Source: Brevipalpus yothersi (lineage: Eukaryota; Arthropoda; Arachnida; Trombidiformes; Tenuipalpidae). From it: a stretch of 64,000 bases of DNA. The notes under the pieces are model-generated. The model was not told the origin of the DNA. It saw only the letters and a program-made list of their open reading frames with translations, and made no database searches. The position numbers and the translations under genes were made by a program. The DNA lies in the NCBI GenBank assembly GCA_003956705.1, contig QZCP01000175.1, positions 23,694 to 87,693 on the forward strand. Direction: 5' to 3'. Of this stretch, positions 19,488 to 29,817 are shown in pieces; the stretch's first letter is position 1, and each line of letters starts with the position of its first letter.

Positions 19488-20006
19488 ATGGAGAAGATCA
19501 ATGTTGTGAATATTGTTTGTGAGTATAAACTAATTGGCTCGCTTGATACTTCCAAATTTGAGAGAACTAAAAACTTCAGTGGATTCACGATAAGAGATGG
19601 TAAGAGGATCTGTCGACTATATGGGAATGGGTATTGTATTGTTACAGGAGTGAGCGAAGTAGGACTAGCTGATGAAATTATACGATCTAACTTTCCTCTC
19701 AATCCTATTATCACTAGGAGAATAATTTTAGTAACTAGTTGTGGCAAGATACCTTTCAGATTCTCATTCTCATCTATCTTGAGGTGGCATTCTGGAAATA
19801 GAGATATATCCAAATTTCATTATGAGGGTGAGGTGTTCCCGGCGATATATTTGAAGAAAGAACCAGAAACGGTTTATTTCTTCCATTCTGGCTCAGTGAT
19901 TATCACAGGTGCAAAATCAATCGATAGGATATACACTGTGTGGAGAAAATTCTTGAAAGAACTGAGTAAGATTGTGAAATCTTCTGGAAACTCCACTGGG
20001 AGATGA
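19488..20006 (+). CDS. TBP-like (TATA-binding-protein fold) protein of the Polinton (172 aa)
   Basis: The only supported plus-strand gene of the element. Two TBP-type repeats are visible. The C-terminal repeat (about residues 95-165) has HYEGEVFPAIYLKK followed by FFHSGSVIITGAKS, matching the TBP hallmark blocks (acidic-FPG-hydrophobic stretch, then F-x-SG-x-V-x-TGAK). The N-terminal repeat (about 8-75) has NVVNIVCEYKL, FSGFTIRD and GYCIVTG. By eye, three of the four DNA-intercalating Phe positions of TBP are Phe (NFSGF, EVFPA, FFHSG) and the fourth is Tyr (CRLYGNG). Length equals the TBP core, with no N-terminal extension. The likely role is recognising the element's own TATATAA boxes, perhaps for late genes. 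TBP is not part of the usual Polinton gene set as I know it. Capture from a host or viral TBP is inference. Confidence 0.85.
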   Translation: MEKINVVNIVCEYKLIGSLDTSKFERTKNFSGFTIRDGKRICRLYGNGYCIVTGVSEVGLADEIIRSNFPLNPIITRRIILVTSCGKIPFRFSFSSILRWHSGNRDISKFHYEGEVFPAIYLKKEPETVYFFHSGSVIITGAKSIDRIYTVWRKFLKELSKIVKSSGNSTGR

Positions 20007-20095
20007 TTCAGATCTCATAATGAAGCTACTCTTTCAATGTAACGATATTGTAACGATATTTCCAAAAAGAATTCAAAATTTGAAAAAATCTAAAA

Positions 20096-20676
20096 TTCAT
20101 CGATAAATTCATCAACTGTTCTCTGGATAATGATTATATACTCATTGAATACATAAAAAACCTAAAAAAATAAGATATCTGCAATATCTCATCAGTTTTC
20201 CAATGTAACGATATTGTAACGATATTTCCAAAAAAAAATTCAAAATTTGAAAAAATCAATGAAAAATAGAAAATCATATTGGGTAGGGCTAGAACAGTTA
20301 TAATTCGAACCAATTTGGTGACTATTCCACTTTTCGAAAAACCTCAGATAATTTCCCCACATTCCCCCACCAAAATGAAAAGAATGATAAAATTCGGAAA
20401 ATTCGAAAATCATATTCTAATTCATGTATTTGTTAACTCTCGATATCATTCGAATAAAAAAATATGTCTTAAGCTAATAGTACTATGGAAAAGACGAAGT
20501 GTGTTAGTATGGGATGTGCCAGTATGGGATGTGCTAGTATGGGGTGTGCTAGTATGGGGTGTGCTAGTATGAGCTAAGGCGAGGGAGCTGATTCACTATG
20601 GATAACGCGTAGCTACATGAGTTGGAATGAAATGTGCCAGTATGGGGTGTTTCAGTATGGGTATTTTTATACTACT
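20096..20676. repeat. Polinton right terminal inverted repeat
   Basis: Inverted partner of 12410-12968. It carries about two extra 16-bp units (CCCATACTAGCACACC type) near 20505-20572 and an intact copy of the protease's last 18 codons at about 20121-20171. A tandem 11-bp motif, GTAACGATATT, occurs twice in a row at about 20205-20226. A second copy of this block lies just inside the TIR (about 20037-20060). Confidence 0.9.
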
Positions 20677-21424
20677 AAGCAAGAGTAGGAGTCAAAGGAT
20701 CATGGATGAATTACCTTTGATGTCATCATGGGCATCAGGAGCCATAGGAGTGTTTAGCTCAATGACTTCCAAGCACTTTTTCTCTCAATCCATCCGGTAT
20801 AACTTCTATGATCAATAATTTTACAGCTTTGGTTAAATTTAAGTCAAAATTTCTTTCAGTAAATTGAATATCTATTTAGAGCTTCACTATCATTTATCAT
20901 GATCTGATCATATTCTTAATCTTGATGAAGAAAACCAGTTTTCAGACTATCAGAATCAGTCTTTGAACTTCGATTAAGAGATGTTGCACACCAAATTACT
21001 CTATGAATTGTGTAACGGAGCTATTATTTCAACTCATCTTAGCATATCGATTCTGTCGATGGATGAAGCAGTGTGGAGCTCATTGATTATTAGTGTTCTT
21101 CCGGAACTCGAGGCTATCGCTCATCCAGAAGCGTTTATCCAGAGGCAAATTGTCATGCAATTACAGCACTTAGGACTTTAATTCAGAGATGAACGAAGCT
21201 AATGCCAATCGTGAGTTTATCGGACAGTCGTCTATGGATTGAAATTTCAAATAAATGAATTCCATCGATCAAGGCAGCACTTGCGGAAAAAAGAGTGGGT
21301 GGATACTTTTTCCAAGGATATTGTTTTGTTCACAATTGTTGGGATATTTCAAAAAAATGTTCACAAAGATTCACTTTTTGAGGATACATGAGGTGCGTGA
21401 TTTTGAATACTTAGAACTTTTCCC
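20677..21424 (+). repeat. 5' flank block of gene 3
   Basis: It resumes the host array exactly where it was cut by the Polinton, matching 41538-42284. It contains the conserved upstream block of the sema/plexin-like family and no separate gene. Confidence 0.7.
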
Positions 21425-23191
21425 ATGCTTGGTTTACTTCTCTTAGAGATTGTTATCTTGGGCAGTTCTCGAATATCTTATTGTCATGATGAAAATGAGA
21501 TGGTGAATTTTGATGATGTTTGGGCTAAGATTGATCGAGTCTCTGAGATATCTCCCAACACAACCAGAATATATTATGCTGGGAATGTGTCTCTGGTTTT
21601 CGAAGCAAACTTAACCGAATCATTAAAATACAAGACCATTTTTCTTAGACCATTCAATGGCTGGGCACTGTATTTTAGAAGAAAAAGAAAATATTATCAC
21701 ATTGTGATGCCTAATGGAGGAAAAGTAACAAAAGAAAAAGATTCAAACATTTACTTTGGACCAATGAGCAACAATGGTTTTTGGGCTTTTACGCTCGATT
21801 CTGGGGGAAAATCTGGTAACTTTACATTGCAGGCTATTGAGACACAAGAAGGCAGAAAATCAGATTTCAAGAATTTGACTATTCTTGATATGCCAATGAA
21901 GAGAAATGAATACTGGTCTGTGGACAAAATCTTCGAATGGAACAGCGAATTTTTCTTATGCGCATCTTCAAAAAGATATTCAATCATATTGATTGTACGT
22001 CTCAAAAGATTGCCTGAAAATATTGACATGAAAGGGACATACATTTCAAGTTTCTTCATCGATGGACTTACAGTCATAAGCTTCCTACCATCATATCCCG
22101 ATCCTATCTTGTATTTTTATCGGGAAGGTGGAGAGGGACGTGAACTCTGTCCGATAAAATTGGAAGATGTTCTAAGAATATCAGATGAAGGAATTGAAAA
22201 ATGTCGCAATGAGAAGAAATATCCATCCTTTTTTCTTAATCTTGAGCCGTTTATCTACAATCGATCTCGAGTATCTTGGGCTGATGGGAAAAAATGTGAC
22301 GAAATGATCCCTCTGTTTCATTTCAATGAATCTATTTCGTGTTTCGATATCATTTGGCAACAATTAGGTTTAGTGACTTACTCAGTTGGTTTAGGCTTCA
22401 ATGCCAAGATTTTGGCTCATTTCGAGGGAGATAAAGATTTTCGATGTGATCTTGGTAGAGAAGATGGAGCTAGTTGTACACCTCAGGAAATACAACCTAT
22501 TCAGGAAAAAATAAGATCAACATATTGGAGCTTTGATAATTTCACTCTGATCAGGTGGACTAAGAGTGGTCAGAGGAAACAATTCAGGCTCCTCGATTGC
22601 GAATATTTCTCATCATGTTCCCTCTGTACTCTGTATGGAGCTTTTAATTGTCGATGGAATTCATCGAGATGTATCAAGAAAGGGAACATTACAGAAAACC
22701 CTCAAATCCAATGCTATTCTAAAGTTACCGCAATCGCAAGAAATGTTGGAATTTTCCTCAAGAAGTTCGAAGTGCGAATCAATCTGCCTCATAAACTCAA
22801 TCAAAAAGCTAGAGAAAAAGCATCAGTCCTATTAGGTGATGAAGAGTTCCTTGATGTTCAATATATTGATGAAACTTACTTGCTCATAACAGATAAGATA
22901 GATTATAAGAAATCAGTAATTATTATCAAGCGGGGAGGATTTAAGATGATGAATCCCTTCACCCTAAATGTGGAAAAACAATCCTTATTCATTATTCTAT
23001 TGATATACATTATTACTCCCATATCTATCAGCATAGTGCTAGCACTAATAGCTGGAATTATCATCTATTTAGTGAAAAAGTTTAGAAAAACTGAGAATCG
23101 CTCCATTCTCTCGACGTCAAGCTCTAGTCCTTTACCTATGCGATCTGAGACTCGAACACCATCGGTGAGTTCTGGTCGAAAGATCAACTAA
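21425..23191 (+). CDS. Sema/plexin-like single-pass receptor, gene 3 (588 aa, type A tail)
   Basis: Intact, intronless. Signal peptide MLGLLLLEIVILGSSRISYC. The sema-like region carries sequons such as NVS, NLT, NRS and NES. The PSI-like module LLDCEYFSSCSLC ... FNCRWNSSRC is near residues 389-420, the IPT-like segment is followed by a transmembrane helix near 520-548, and the Ser-rich tail ends SSGRKIN. The first half of the ectodomain (MKRNEYWSVDKIFEWNSEF, SSKRYSIIL) is nearly that of gene 2. The middle (REGGEGREL, WADGKKCDEMIPLFHFNES, WQQLGLVTYSVGL) is that of gene 1, so the gene looks like a mosaic. The 3' side faces the degraded Kazal copy C on the opposite strand. Ligand and role are unknown; the protein has no plexin-type cytosolic GAP domain. 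Confidence 0.82.
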   Translation: MLGLLLLEIVILGSSRISYCHDENEMVNFDDVWAKIDRVSEISPNTTRIYYAGNVSLVFEANLTESLKYKTIFLRPFNGWALYFRRKRKYYHIVMPNGGKVTKEKDSNIYFGPMSNNGFWAFTLDSGGKSGNFTLQAIETQEGRKSDFKNLTILDMPMKRNEYWSVDKIFEWNSEFFLCASSKRYSIILIVRLKRLPENIDMKGTYISSFFIDGLTVISFLPSYPDPILYFYREGGEGRELCPIKLEDVLRISDEGIEKCRNEKKYPSFFLNLEPFIYNRSRVSWADGKKCDEMIPLFHFNESISCFDIIWQQLGLVTYSVGLGFNAKILAHFEGDKDFRCDLGREDGASCTPQEIQPIQEKIRSTYWSFDNFTLIRWTKSGQRKQFRLLDCEYFSSCSLCTLYGAFNCRWNSSRCIKKGNITENPQIQCYSKVTAIARNVGIFLKKFEVRINLPHKLNQKAREKASVLLGDEEFLDVQYIDETYLLITDKIDYKKSVIIIKRGGFKMMNPFTLNVEKQSLFIILLIYIITPISISIVLALIAGIIIYLVKKFRKTENRSILSTSSSSPLPMRSETRTPSVSSGRKIN

Positions 23192-24560
23192 TGTCATCGA
23201 AATTTTCAATTTGAAATGTTTCAAAATCAAAGTTATGAACAATAACAGCATGGAAAGTATCAATCATTCAATAATGGGCTAACAGATATCATGATAAAAA
23301 AATTTGATTAGAATTAAACTTTTGATAATGAATTTCTTGCCTCTTAATTCAATGTGTGTTCATTGATGATCAGAGCGGAAAATAACAAAAAGGTTTTAAG
23401 TGAGACATGGAGCTCAAAGTGTCGACGTTCACTGAGATATGCTCAACTTGCAGATATACATAAAACTCTCGAAACCTCAAGTCATGTCGATTGTCTGATC
23501 ATTTGATGAGTATGCAAAGAAGAACTTATCTGAATGACTCAGATGAAATGATATAAAGGCCCTCGTTTCTGTATCACAGCAGGCTGATGACCTCAATTAG
23601 ACAGTTCATCAGCTCTATCAAAGGAAATGCATAAAATCGATAACATTGTATTAAGTTGGGAATCATTTGACAAATTAATTGAATGAAATTACTAAATTCG
23701 ATTGCAGATTCGCTATTTCTCTGTTCTTAGGTCAGAATAGTGTTCAATAATATTTCAATTCAAGTGTAGCGTTACATATCAAAAAATAGATAATAAATCT
23801 TATTCAAGATCGCTAAGCGATGGTGAAAAGTACTTTCTAACAATTAAAAATGATTCCCATTGGGTATTGTATTATTAAATGAGTTCAAAGAATATTCTAA
23901 GATATTCTGAGATCAGAGAGCCGTACGCAATTCTTTTCGAATTTAGCTGTTTTCTAGGGAAAAATTCATTGTGGAGGTTCGGCCATTCATCCTCCATTGA
24001 TAAATTGCCCCATTAGCCATTTATCCAGAGTGTTGTTCATTGGAACTTTCATCTTTTTAGAAAATAGAGAAATACATGAATAGAAAATATGCTTCCTATG
24101 AACACTTTCAGCCCAGCATCCCCTAGGTTCGGATCTAAAACACTACCTTTAAATTTCAGCAGACTAATCAAGCTTTTCTTCAAACAGTGGATTGAAAATA
24201 TCATCATCTTGTAGCCATGAATTATCGAAAATATTTTCCGTCGAGAAGTGAACCAAGAAAAATCATAATTCAATAAATTAAATCAGATCTGAACTTTAAA
24301 TAATGAATACTTCACCATTTAAATGAATTGAGTTTCATTTTCGAGAAATTTCAAAGATTAAAAGAGGTCTGAATTATGCCATCAATTATTGGTTATTTTT
24401 CAAATTTGCCTTCATTACTTTGTGATAAATAATTATTCTCATTCATCAATGAATGAAAAAAAAAATTCGAATAATCAATGAAAATTTTGGTGGGGTGTAG
24501 ATGCACATATCTCCATCTCTTGATACTCGAAAAAATCAGTCAAACTCTCGAGAATCAAGT
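23192..24560. repeat. 3' flank of gene 3 and pre-Kazal block
   Basis: Homologous to 3240-4440. No gene supported. The minus-strand frame at 24049-24273 parallels one at 3993-4214 but diverges mostly at amino-acid-changing positions. Confidence 0.6.
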
Positions 24561-24574
24561 TTCTCCATCCGAAA

Positions 24575-24992
24575 TATCAATGCTGAGGAGGACATCTTGA
24601 CATCGGAGCTTTGCAGACACATTTCTCACAATTATCTGGCAATAATTGGCATTCGTTCAGATATATTTTACCATCAGAGCCACACACAGGATCTTGAATG
24701 GAGAGACATACTGGTGGACACTTGTTACTCTTGAGACATTCTATCATGCTGATAGCTTGAATATCTTTCCTGGTGAGATAAGTGGATAGAAACTATTAAA
24801 ATCACTTTAACCTGAAACAGGATAGAGTGGCATGAAAATCAAAGTTTTTCATCATCGTGCCCGCAATTTTTTAATTTCATCACATATACATTCCGATATA
24901 TGTGCTGATCTGAGCCCAGCTTTTTTGGACCCTGGCAAACTTGTGGACACGATGGAATATACCTTGCATCAGGAGAAGAATAATCATCATAT
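24575..24992 (-). pseudogene. Kazal inhibitor gene copy C, truncated
   Basis: The last exon (about 24588-24772) is open with a good acceptor and reads CPPVC, DPVCGSDGKIY, NEC, DNC. Exon 4 (about 24865-24970) has lost the third cysteine (KKLGSDQ) and the fourth (NVYV), and its donor is GC rather than GT. Upstream of exon 4 the sequence passes directly into a fragment of the type B sema tail (24993-25040), so exons 1-3 are gone. Confidence 0.75.
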
Positions 24993-25880
24993 GTTATGGT
25001 CAATTCTTTCACTATCCAGTTGGAGTCAGTTAGTTTAATGCATGATTTTGTAGCAAGAAGTGCTAACCCTCCCAATGACGCCAAGTCATCAGCCTCCTTC
25101 ATTCGTTTATTTTGATCATTTATATACTTTTCTACTTATTTTATAACTTCTGCCATTGCTTGGAGTATATCTGCAACCATTTTCGGCCATCGAGGCCACC
25201 TCAGTTTCCGTATCCGCCTGACCTACATCTGATGCCCAGATGTTACGACACATTTGGTCACTCGATGGCCACAAGCTTCCCTGTTCTAAGTTTCCATATC
25301 CTGGTCTCCCTGCCCAACCGTATATAGGTACGAACCGTTCCTTTAATTAGAAATTTCTCTTACCTCTGACTTGTGAGAATACAAAACTTCCAATCAGACT
25401 GAAACCAATCACACGGATGGGTAGAGCATAATCGGTAACAAATTCTCGAACACCCCACCACTTTCTCCCACGCTGATAAAGTCGTCACTCTGCCCATTTG
25501 CTGACCACCCTGGACATTCAGTCTTGTAACTCTCTCTCTCTTTTTTCCATCTTTCTTTCCATCTATTTTATTAAACCCATTCAAGCTTAAGTTTATTGTG
25601 CTCGAGGCACTGCTGCCTATTTTAGCCCAAATATTCGATTTTTGTGCACCGGTCAGTCACTAGCATCATTAGTAGATTGGCAAAGTCCGAATTCTATCCA
25701 GCTCGACGCTCATTTTCGCTTCTCTTCAGTGTGATTTGTGTTGAACTCGGTGATTTCTCTCACAATTTTATCTTGGTATTGATTTCATTTATTGTCGCAA
25801 TCATTGTGATCATTCTAACTACTTTCTACGCTATTTGCCAAAAAAGTACTGACGATGATGAGCTGGTCTCCATAACTTGA
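24993..25880 (+). pseudogene. Type B sema/plexin-like 3' end, split by an insertion
   Basis: At 24993-25040 the sequence matches the type B stretch around 43795-43845 (GTCAATTCTTTCAC, then TTGGAGTCAG). The matching continuation (LVLISFIVAIIVIILTTF ... STDDDELVSIT) lies at about 25765-25880. About 720 bp of foreign DNA separates them. The body of this gene is missing. It ends with the same tail as genes 4 and 6. Confidence 0.75.
25041..25762. mobile_element. Possible LTR-retroelement fragment inside the type B tail
   Basis: The insertion is richer in GC than its surroundings and interrupts the transmembrane coding region relative to 43830-43870. A stretch beginning TGTTACGACACATTTGG near 25232, a CCGTATATAGG element and a minus-strand frame (KEADDLASLGGLALL) suggest an LTR plus adjacent internal sequence. 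I cannot find both ends or a clean target duplication, so the class is tentative. Confidence 0.35.
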
Positions 25881-26875
25881 TAATAGTTCCTCTCATCATA
25901 CATGATGCATCATGATGCAGAAATTTTTCAAGCTATTTAAGTGCAGTGCACCTCTCCTTTCTTAATGCTATCAATTTTTCTTATACATGTACTTTTGAAT
26001 AAACTGACAAAGATTAGTTTTTCCATCATTTGTAACAACCCAATGAATTCAATCCAGTTTCTAACCTTCTATTGTAAGCTCCTCACTCAACTGTAAAGAA
26101 CCAAAGCAAGATACGCTGAACATTTCAGCCCTGATGATTGAACATTCTGAGGAGAATGAGTAACGAACTTCTCTGTCATTTCCTGTACATACATGAATCT
26201 TTGGTTTTTCTGAGAAACAGAATCGTTCTCATGTATGATTTTTTCCTTCTTGAGATCAGTATCTTAATCAGATTTCGGTTGCTCAATTTCTTTCCATAGG
26301 AATGTTGGCATCAATTTCTACAATGTTGAAACTGAGTTGTTCGTTATCATTGAGTAATCAAAAGAAGAATCTGAGTATTCTATGGTTTGTTTCAGGGTGT
26401 CTTGGTTTTACGTAAGCTCAAATGATTCTTAAAATCTGTCCCCAAAACGTCTGGTTCAGCTAGAATTCAGTTCACCAGTTCATCAGCTTTGATCTCAAAT
26501 GAATCTACTACTCCAGATGAGATACAAATGCATGATAACTGATACCTCATCTCAGGTCCAATGAGTTTATGATCCAAGGTTTCCAAACCTAGAGATGAAT
26601 CAGTATGGAGCTCAGTGTGTGATATGATTAACTGGAACCCGAGATTGGATTTGATCCAAACAGAGAAGGGCATACAATCCATGCACTTGATACTCTAATC
26701 AATCGTGAAGGTGAACGGAGCGAATGTTAATCATCACTGCATCATGCGTTAGATAGATTGAAATTCCGAATGAATGCAAATAGATTGAGACAGAACCGAG
26801 AAAAAGAGATGATTTGTTCTTGCTCAAATATTGTGATGACAATTAGAATATCTCAACAATTATAATTATAATTAT
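25881..26875. repeat. 3' flank block of type B genes (copy 1)
   Basis: The same block follows gene 4 (29818-31040) and gene 6 (43968-45000). It starts right after the SIT-stop and includes AATAAA-like polyadenylation signals close to the stop (GAATAAACTG near 25997). No gene seen. Confidence 0.6.
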
Positions 26876-27465
26876 AATTTATACGTTCGAGTCCGGACGA
26901 AAGTTTGGTAACTTTACATTGTATACTATTAGAATACAAGAAGGCAAAATATCAGATTCGAATCTGTTGCCTATCATTAATATGCCAGTAGAAAAGGAAC
27001 AGTATTGGCATGAATAAATAGAATCTTTGAATGGAAAGGGGATTCATTCATATGCGCATCGTCACGAGGATCAATCATGTTGGTTATTCGTCTCAAATGT
27101 TTGCTTCAGAATATTGAGATGGACATACGTTTCAATTTTCTCCATCGATGGGGCGAAACTTCCTACCATCATATCCTGATTCTATCTTGTATTCTACTAG
27201 AAAGGGTGAATGAAAACGTCAACTTTGTTCCATGAGATTAGAAGATGTTCTGAAAATTTCTGATGGGGGCATCCATAGATTGAAAAATAAGGGAAAGTAT
27301 CCATCCTATTCTCCTAATCTTAAGCCATTTATCTACAACCAATCTCGAATATCATGAGCTGATGGAAAAAAATGTGAGGAAGTGATTCCTCTTTTTTATT
27401 TCAATGAATCTATCTCTTGCTTCAATATGAGTTACTGAATCATTTCAGTGGTTATGACTTTTCAT
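26876..27465 (+). pseudogene. Ancient sema/plexin-like pseudogene fragment a
   Basis: Degenerate family sequence (for example TTTGGTAACTTTACATTG, then AACAGTATTGGCATG, then ATCTACAACCAATCTCG) with many stops and indels. Its 5' part is deleted and replaced by an AT-rich simple repeat near 26862-26880. It is related to 31040-31880 and 51190-51975, so it formed before the recent unit duplications. Confidence 0.75.
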
Positions 27466-27599
27466 ACCAACTATCTTGGAAACGCAAGCACGTGAATTAA
27501 AAAAATTATCGAATGAGTTTATATATTATATTGTATTATATATATTATATCTTCGATGTCAACGGGAACATTACACCCGAGTATATTTTGATCGCCTCA

Positions 27600-28134
27600 A
27601 ACAGCAATTTGGGGTTACCAGGATCAGTTCGAAAACTTTAACTGGGATGTTGCTCATCAAATTATCTATAAATTGTGTGAAAGAACTGATACTTTATCTG
27701 ATCAAATGCTTCGATCTCAAAAAGTGTTCAAGATCATTTCCTTCCCGAAGATTCAGGTCAAATGAATTGATGTTCACAACTTATCGATTCTATGAATGAA
27801 AAAGTGGGAGCTTATTGATTGAAGTGATCATTGAACTCGAGGCATGCGTTTATCCAGAGGCAAGAAGACATGCAGTTCAAGCATTCGGGACTTTGATTCA
27901 TCCCAAAGATAGATTGAGCTAATCGTCGGTATATCTTCGGAGAGTCTTTGATGGACTGAAATTCCGAATGAATTTTATCGATGAAGGCAGCACTGGCGAG
28001 AAGAGGGTGGAGAGATATTTTTTCACGAATATTGTTCTGTTCACAATTGTTGGGATATTTCAAAATAGTTGTTGTGAAGCTTTTCACCATCTCTTGAGGG
28101 TACATGCGATGCATGAATACTCAGAACTTTTTTC
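27600..28134 (+). repeat. 5' flank block of gene 4
   Basis: Homologous to the other family 5' flanks. At 28030-28060 it keeps the uninterrupted version of the site into which the 32359-34654 Helitron inserted. An AT-rich expansion is present at about 27515-27550. Confidence 0.6.
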
Positions 28135-29817
28135 ATGCTTGGTTTACTTCTGCTAGAGATCGTTATCTTGGGCAGTTATCGGATATCTTATTGTCACGAT
28201 GAAAATGAGATCGTGAATTTTAATGACGTTTGGGCTGACATTGATAATATCTTCGAGATATCTCCCAACAAAACGAGGATATATTAAGGTGGGAATGTGT
28301 CATTGGTTTTCGAAGCAAACTTGACCGAATCATTAAAATACAAGACCATTTTTCTTAGACCTTTCGATGGCTGGGCACTGTATTTTGAAGAAAAATATTA
28401 TCACATTGTGATGCCTGGTGGAGGGAAAGTCACTAAAGAGAAAGATTCAAATATTGCCTTTGGACCAATGAGCCACAATGGTTTTTGGGTTTTTAATTTT
28501 GTTTATAGGAGAGAATTTGGTAACTTTACATTGCAGACTATTAAGACACAAGAAGGCAGAAAATCAGATCTTATGAATTTGACTATTCTCGATATTCCAA
28601 TAGCGAGAAATGGATTCTGGTTGGTGTATGATATCTTTGAATGGAGCAGCGAATTTTTCATATGCGCATCTTCACCAAGATCAATCATATTGGTTATTCG
28701 TCTCAAAAGTTTGCCTGAAAATATTGACATGAAAGGGACATACATTTCAAGTTTCTTCATCGATGGACAGAGAGTCGTAAGCTTCCTACCATCATATCCT
28801 GATCCTATCATCTATTTATATCGAGAAGGTGGAGAGGGACGTGAACTCTGTCCGATTAAATTGAAAGATGCTCTAAGAATATCAGATGAAGGCATTGAAA
28901 AATGTCGCAATGAGAAGAAATATCCATCCTTTTTTCTTAATCTTGAGCCATTTATCTACAATCGATCTCGAGTATCATGGGCTGATGGAAAGAAATGTGA
29001 GGAAGTGATTCCTCTTTTCCATTTCAATAATTCCATCCCGTGCTTCGATATGATCTGGAGGCAAAAAACTTTGGCGACATACTCTGTTGGCTCAGAATTC
29101 AATGCCAAGATTTTGGCATATTCCAAGGAAAATAAAGATTTTCGATGTGATCTTGGTGAAGAAGATGCAGCTAGTTGTACACCTCAGGAAATACAACCTA
29201 TTCAGGAAGAAATAAGATCAACTTATTGGAACTTCGATAATTTCACTCTCATTAGGTGGACTGAGAGTGGTCAACGAAAACAATTCAGACTCCTCGATTG
29301 TGAATATTTTCCATCATGTTCTTTCTGTACCCTTTTTGGGGCTTTCAATTGCCGATGGAATTCTTCGAGGTGTATCAAAAAGGAAGAAAATGATAAAGCG
29401 CCTCAAATTCAATGCTATCCCAATGTAACGGCTATAGCTCAGAATGTAGGACTATTCACCAATGAATATGAAGTAAAAATCAGATTGCCTCATAAATTGA
29501 ATAAGAAAGCTAAAGAGAGTGCTTCGGTTACAGTTGAAGGTGGAGAAACTTTTACTGTTGAATACTTGAATGATTACTACTTGTTCCATACAAAAGAAGC
29601 CAATTTCAAAAATCCAAGGATCAACATTAAGCGTGGATCATATGCTATGGTCAATTCTTTCACCATTCAGTTGGAGCCAGATGGTGGAATGCATGTTTTA
29701 ATCTTGGTATTGATTTTATCTATTTTCGCAGTCATTGTGGTCATTCTATCTACTTTCTATTTCTATGCTATCCGCCATAAAAGTAGTGAAGATGATGAGC
29801 CGGTCTCCATAACTTGA
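28135..29817 (+). pseudogene. Sema/plexin-like receptor gene 4, one nonsense codon (type B tail)
   Basis: The family start is at 28135 (MLGLLLLEIVILGSYRISYC). Codon 51 is TAA at 28285-28287, where paralogs have TAT in the RIYYGGNVS motif. The rest is open and normal to 29817. The PSI-like module (LLDCEYFPSCSFC ... FNCRWNSSRC) is followed by the type B module (RLPHKLNKKAKESASVTVE, KRGSYAMVNSFTIQLE), a transmembrane helix (LILVLILSIFAVIVVILSTF) and the tail SSEDDEPVSIT. The tail is shorter and more acidic than type A and lacks the Ser-rich segment. A single substitution would restore coding, so this is either a very young pseudogene or a null allele. Internal initiation at codon 55 would lack a signal peptide. 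Confidence 0.85.

Larger units (their letters stand above)
12410..20676 (-). mobile_element. Compact Polinton/Maverick (8267 bp) lacking polymerase B
   Basis: The termini are AGTAGTATAAAAATAC and its complement, with AG...CT ends as in Polintons, inside TIRs of about 560-580 bp. The 6-bp target duplication is GAGCAA (12404-12409) and AAGCAA (20677-20682). The uninterrupted paralog reads GGAAGCAAGAG at 41531-41541, so the left copy carries one substitution. Minus-strand genes in order are ATPase, zinc-finger protein, 114-aa protein, a stop-interrupted small protein, integrase, penton (two ORFs), core-like protein, capsid protein and protease. A TBP-like gene lies on plus, next to a 61-codon coiled-coil gene on minus. 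Full Polintons are usually 15-20 kb with a protein-primed polB; no polymerase is visible here, so replication would need help in trans. It is an old or recent endogenous copy with some broken genes. Confidence 0.95.

Noticed and set aside
19253..19813. 186-codon minus-strand frame over the TBP-like gene
   Set aside because: The part beyond 19438 is antisense to the well-supported TBP-like gene and has no motif; only the C-terminal coiled-coil part is kept as a possible gene.
28285..28287. Stop-codon readthrough of TAA in gene 4 (and gene 7) as a regulatory device
   Set aside because: The two stops are at unrelated positions, neither is shared by paralogs, and TAA is the least readthrough-prone stop; simple nonsense mutation is more likely.
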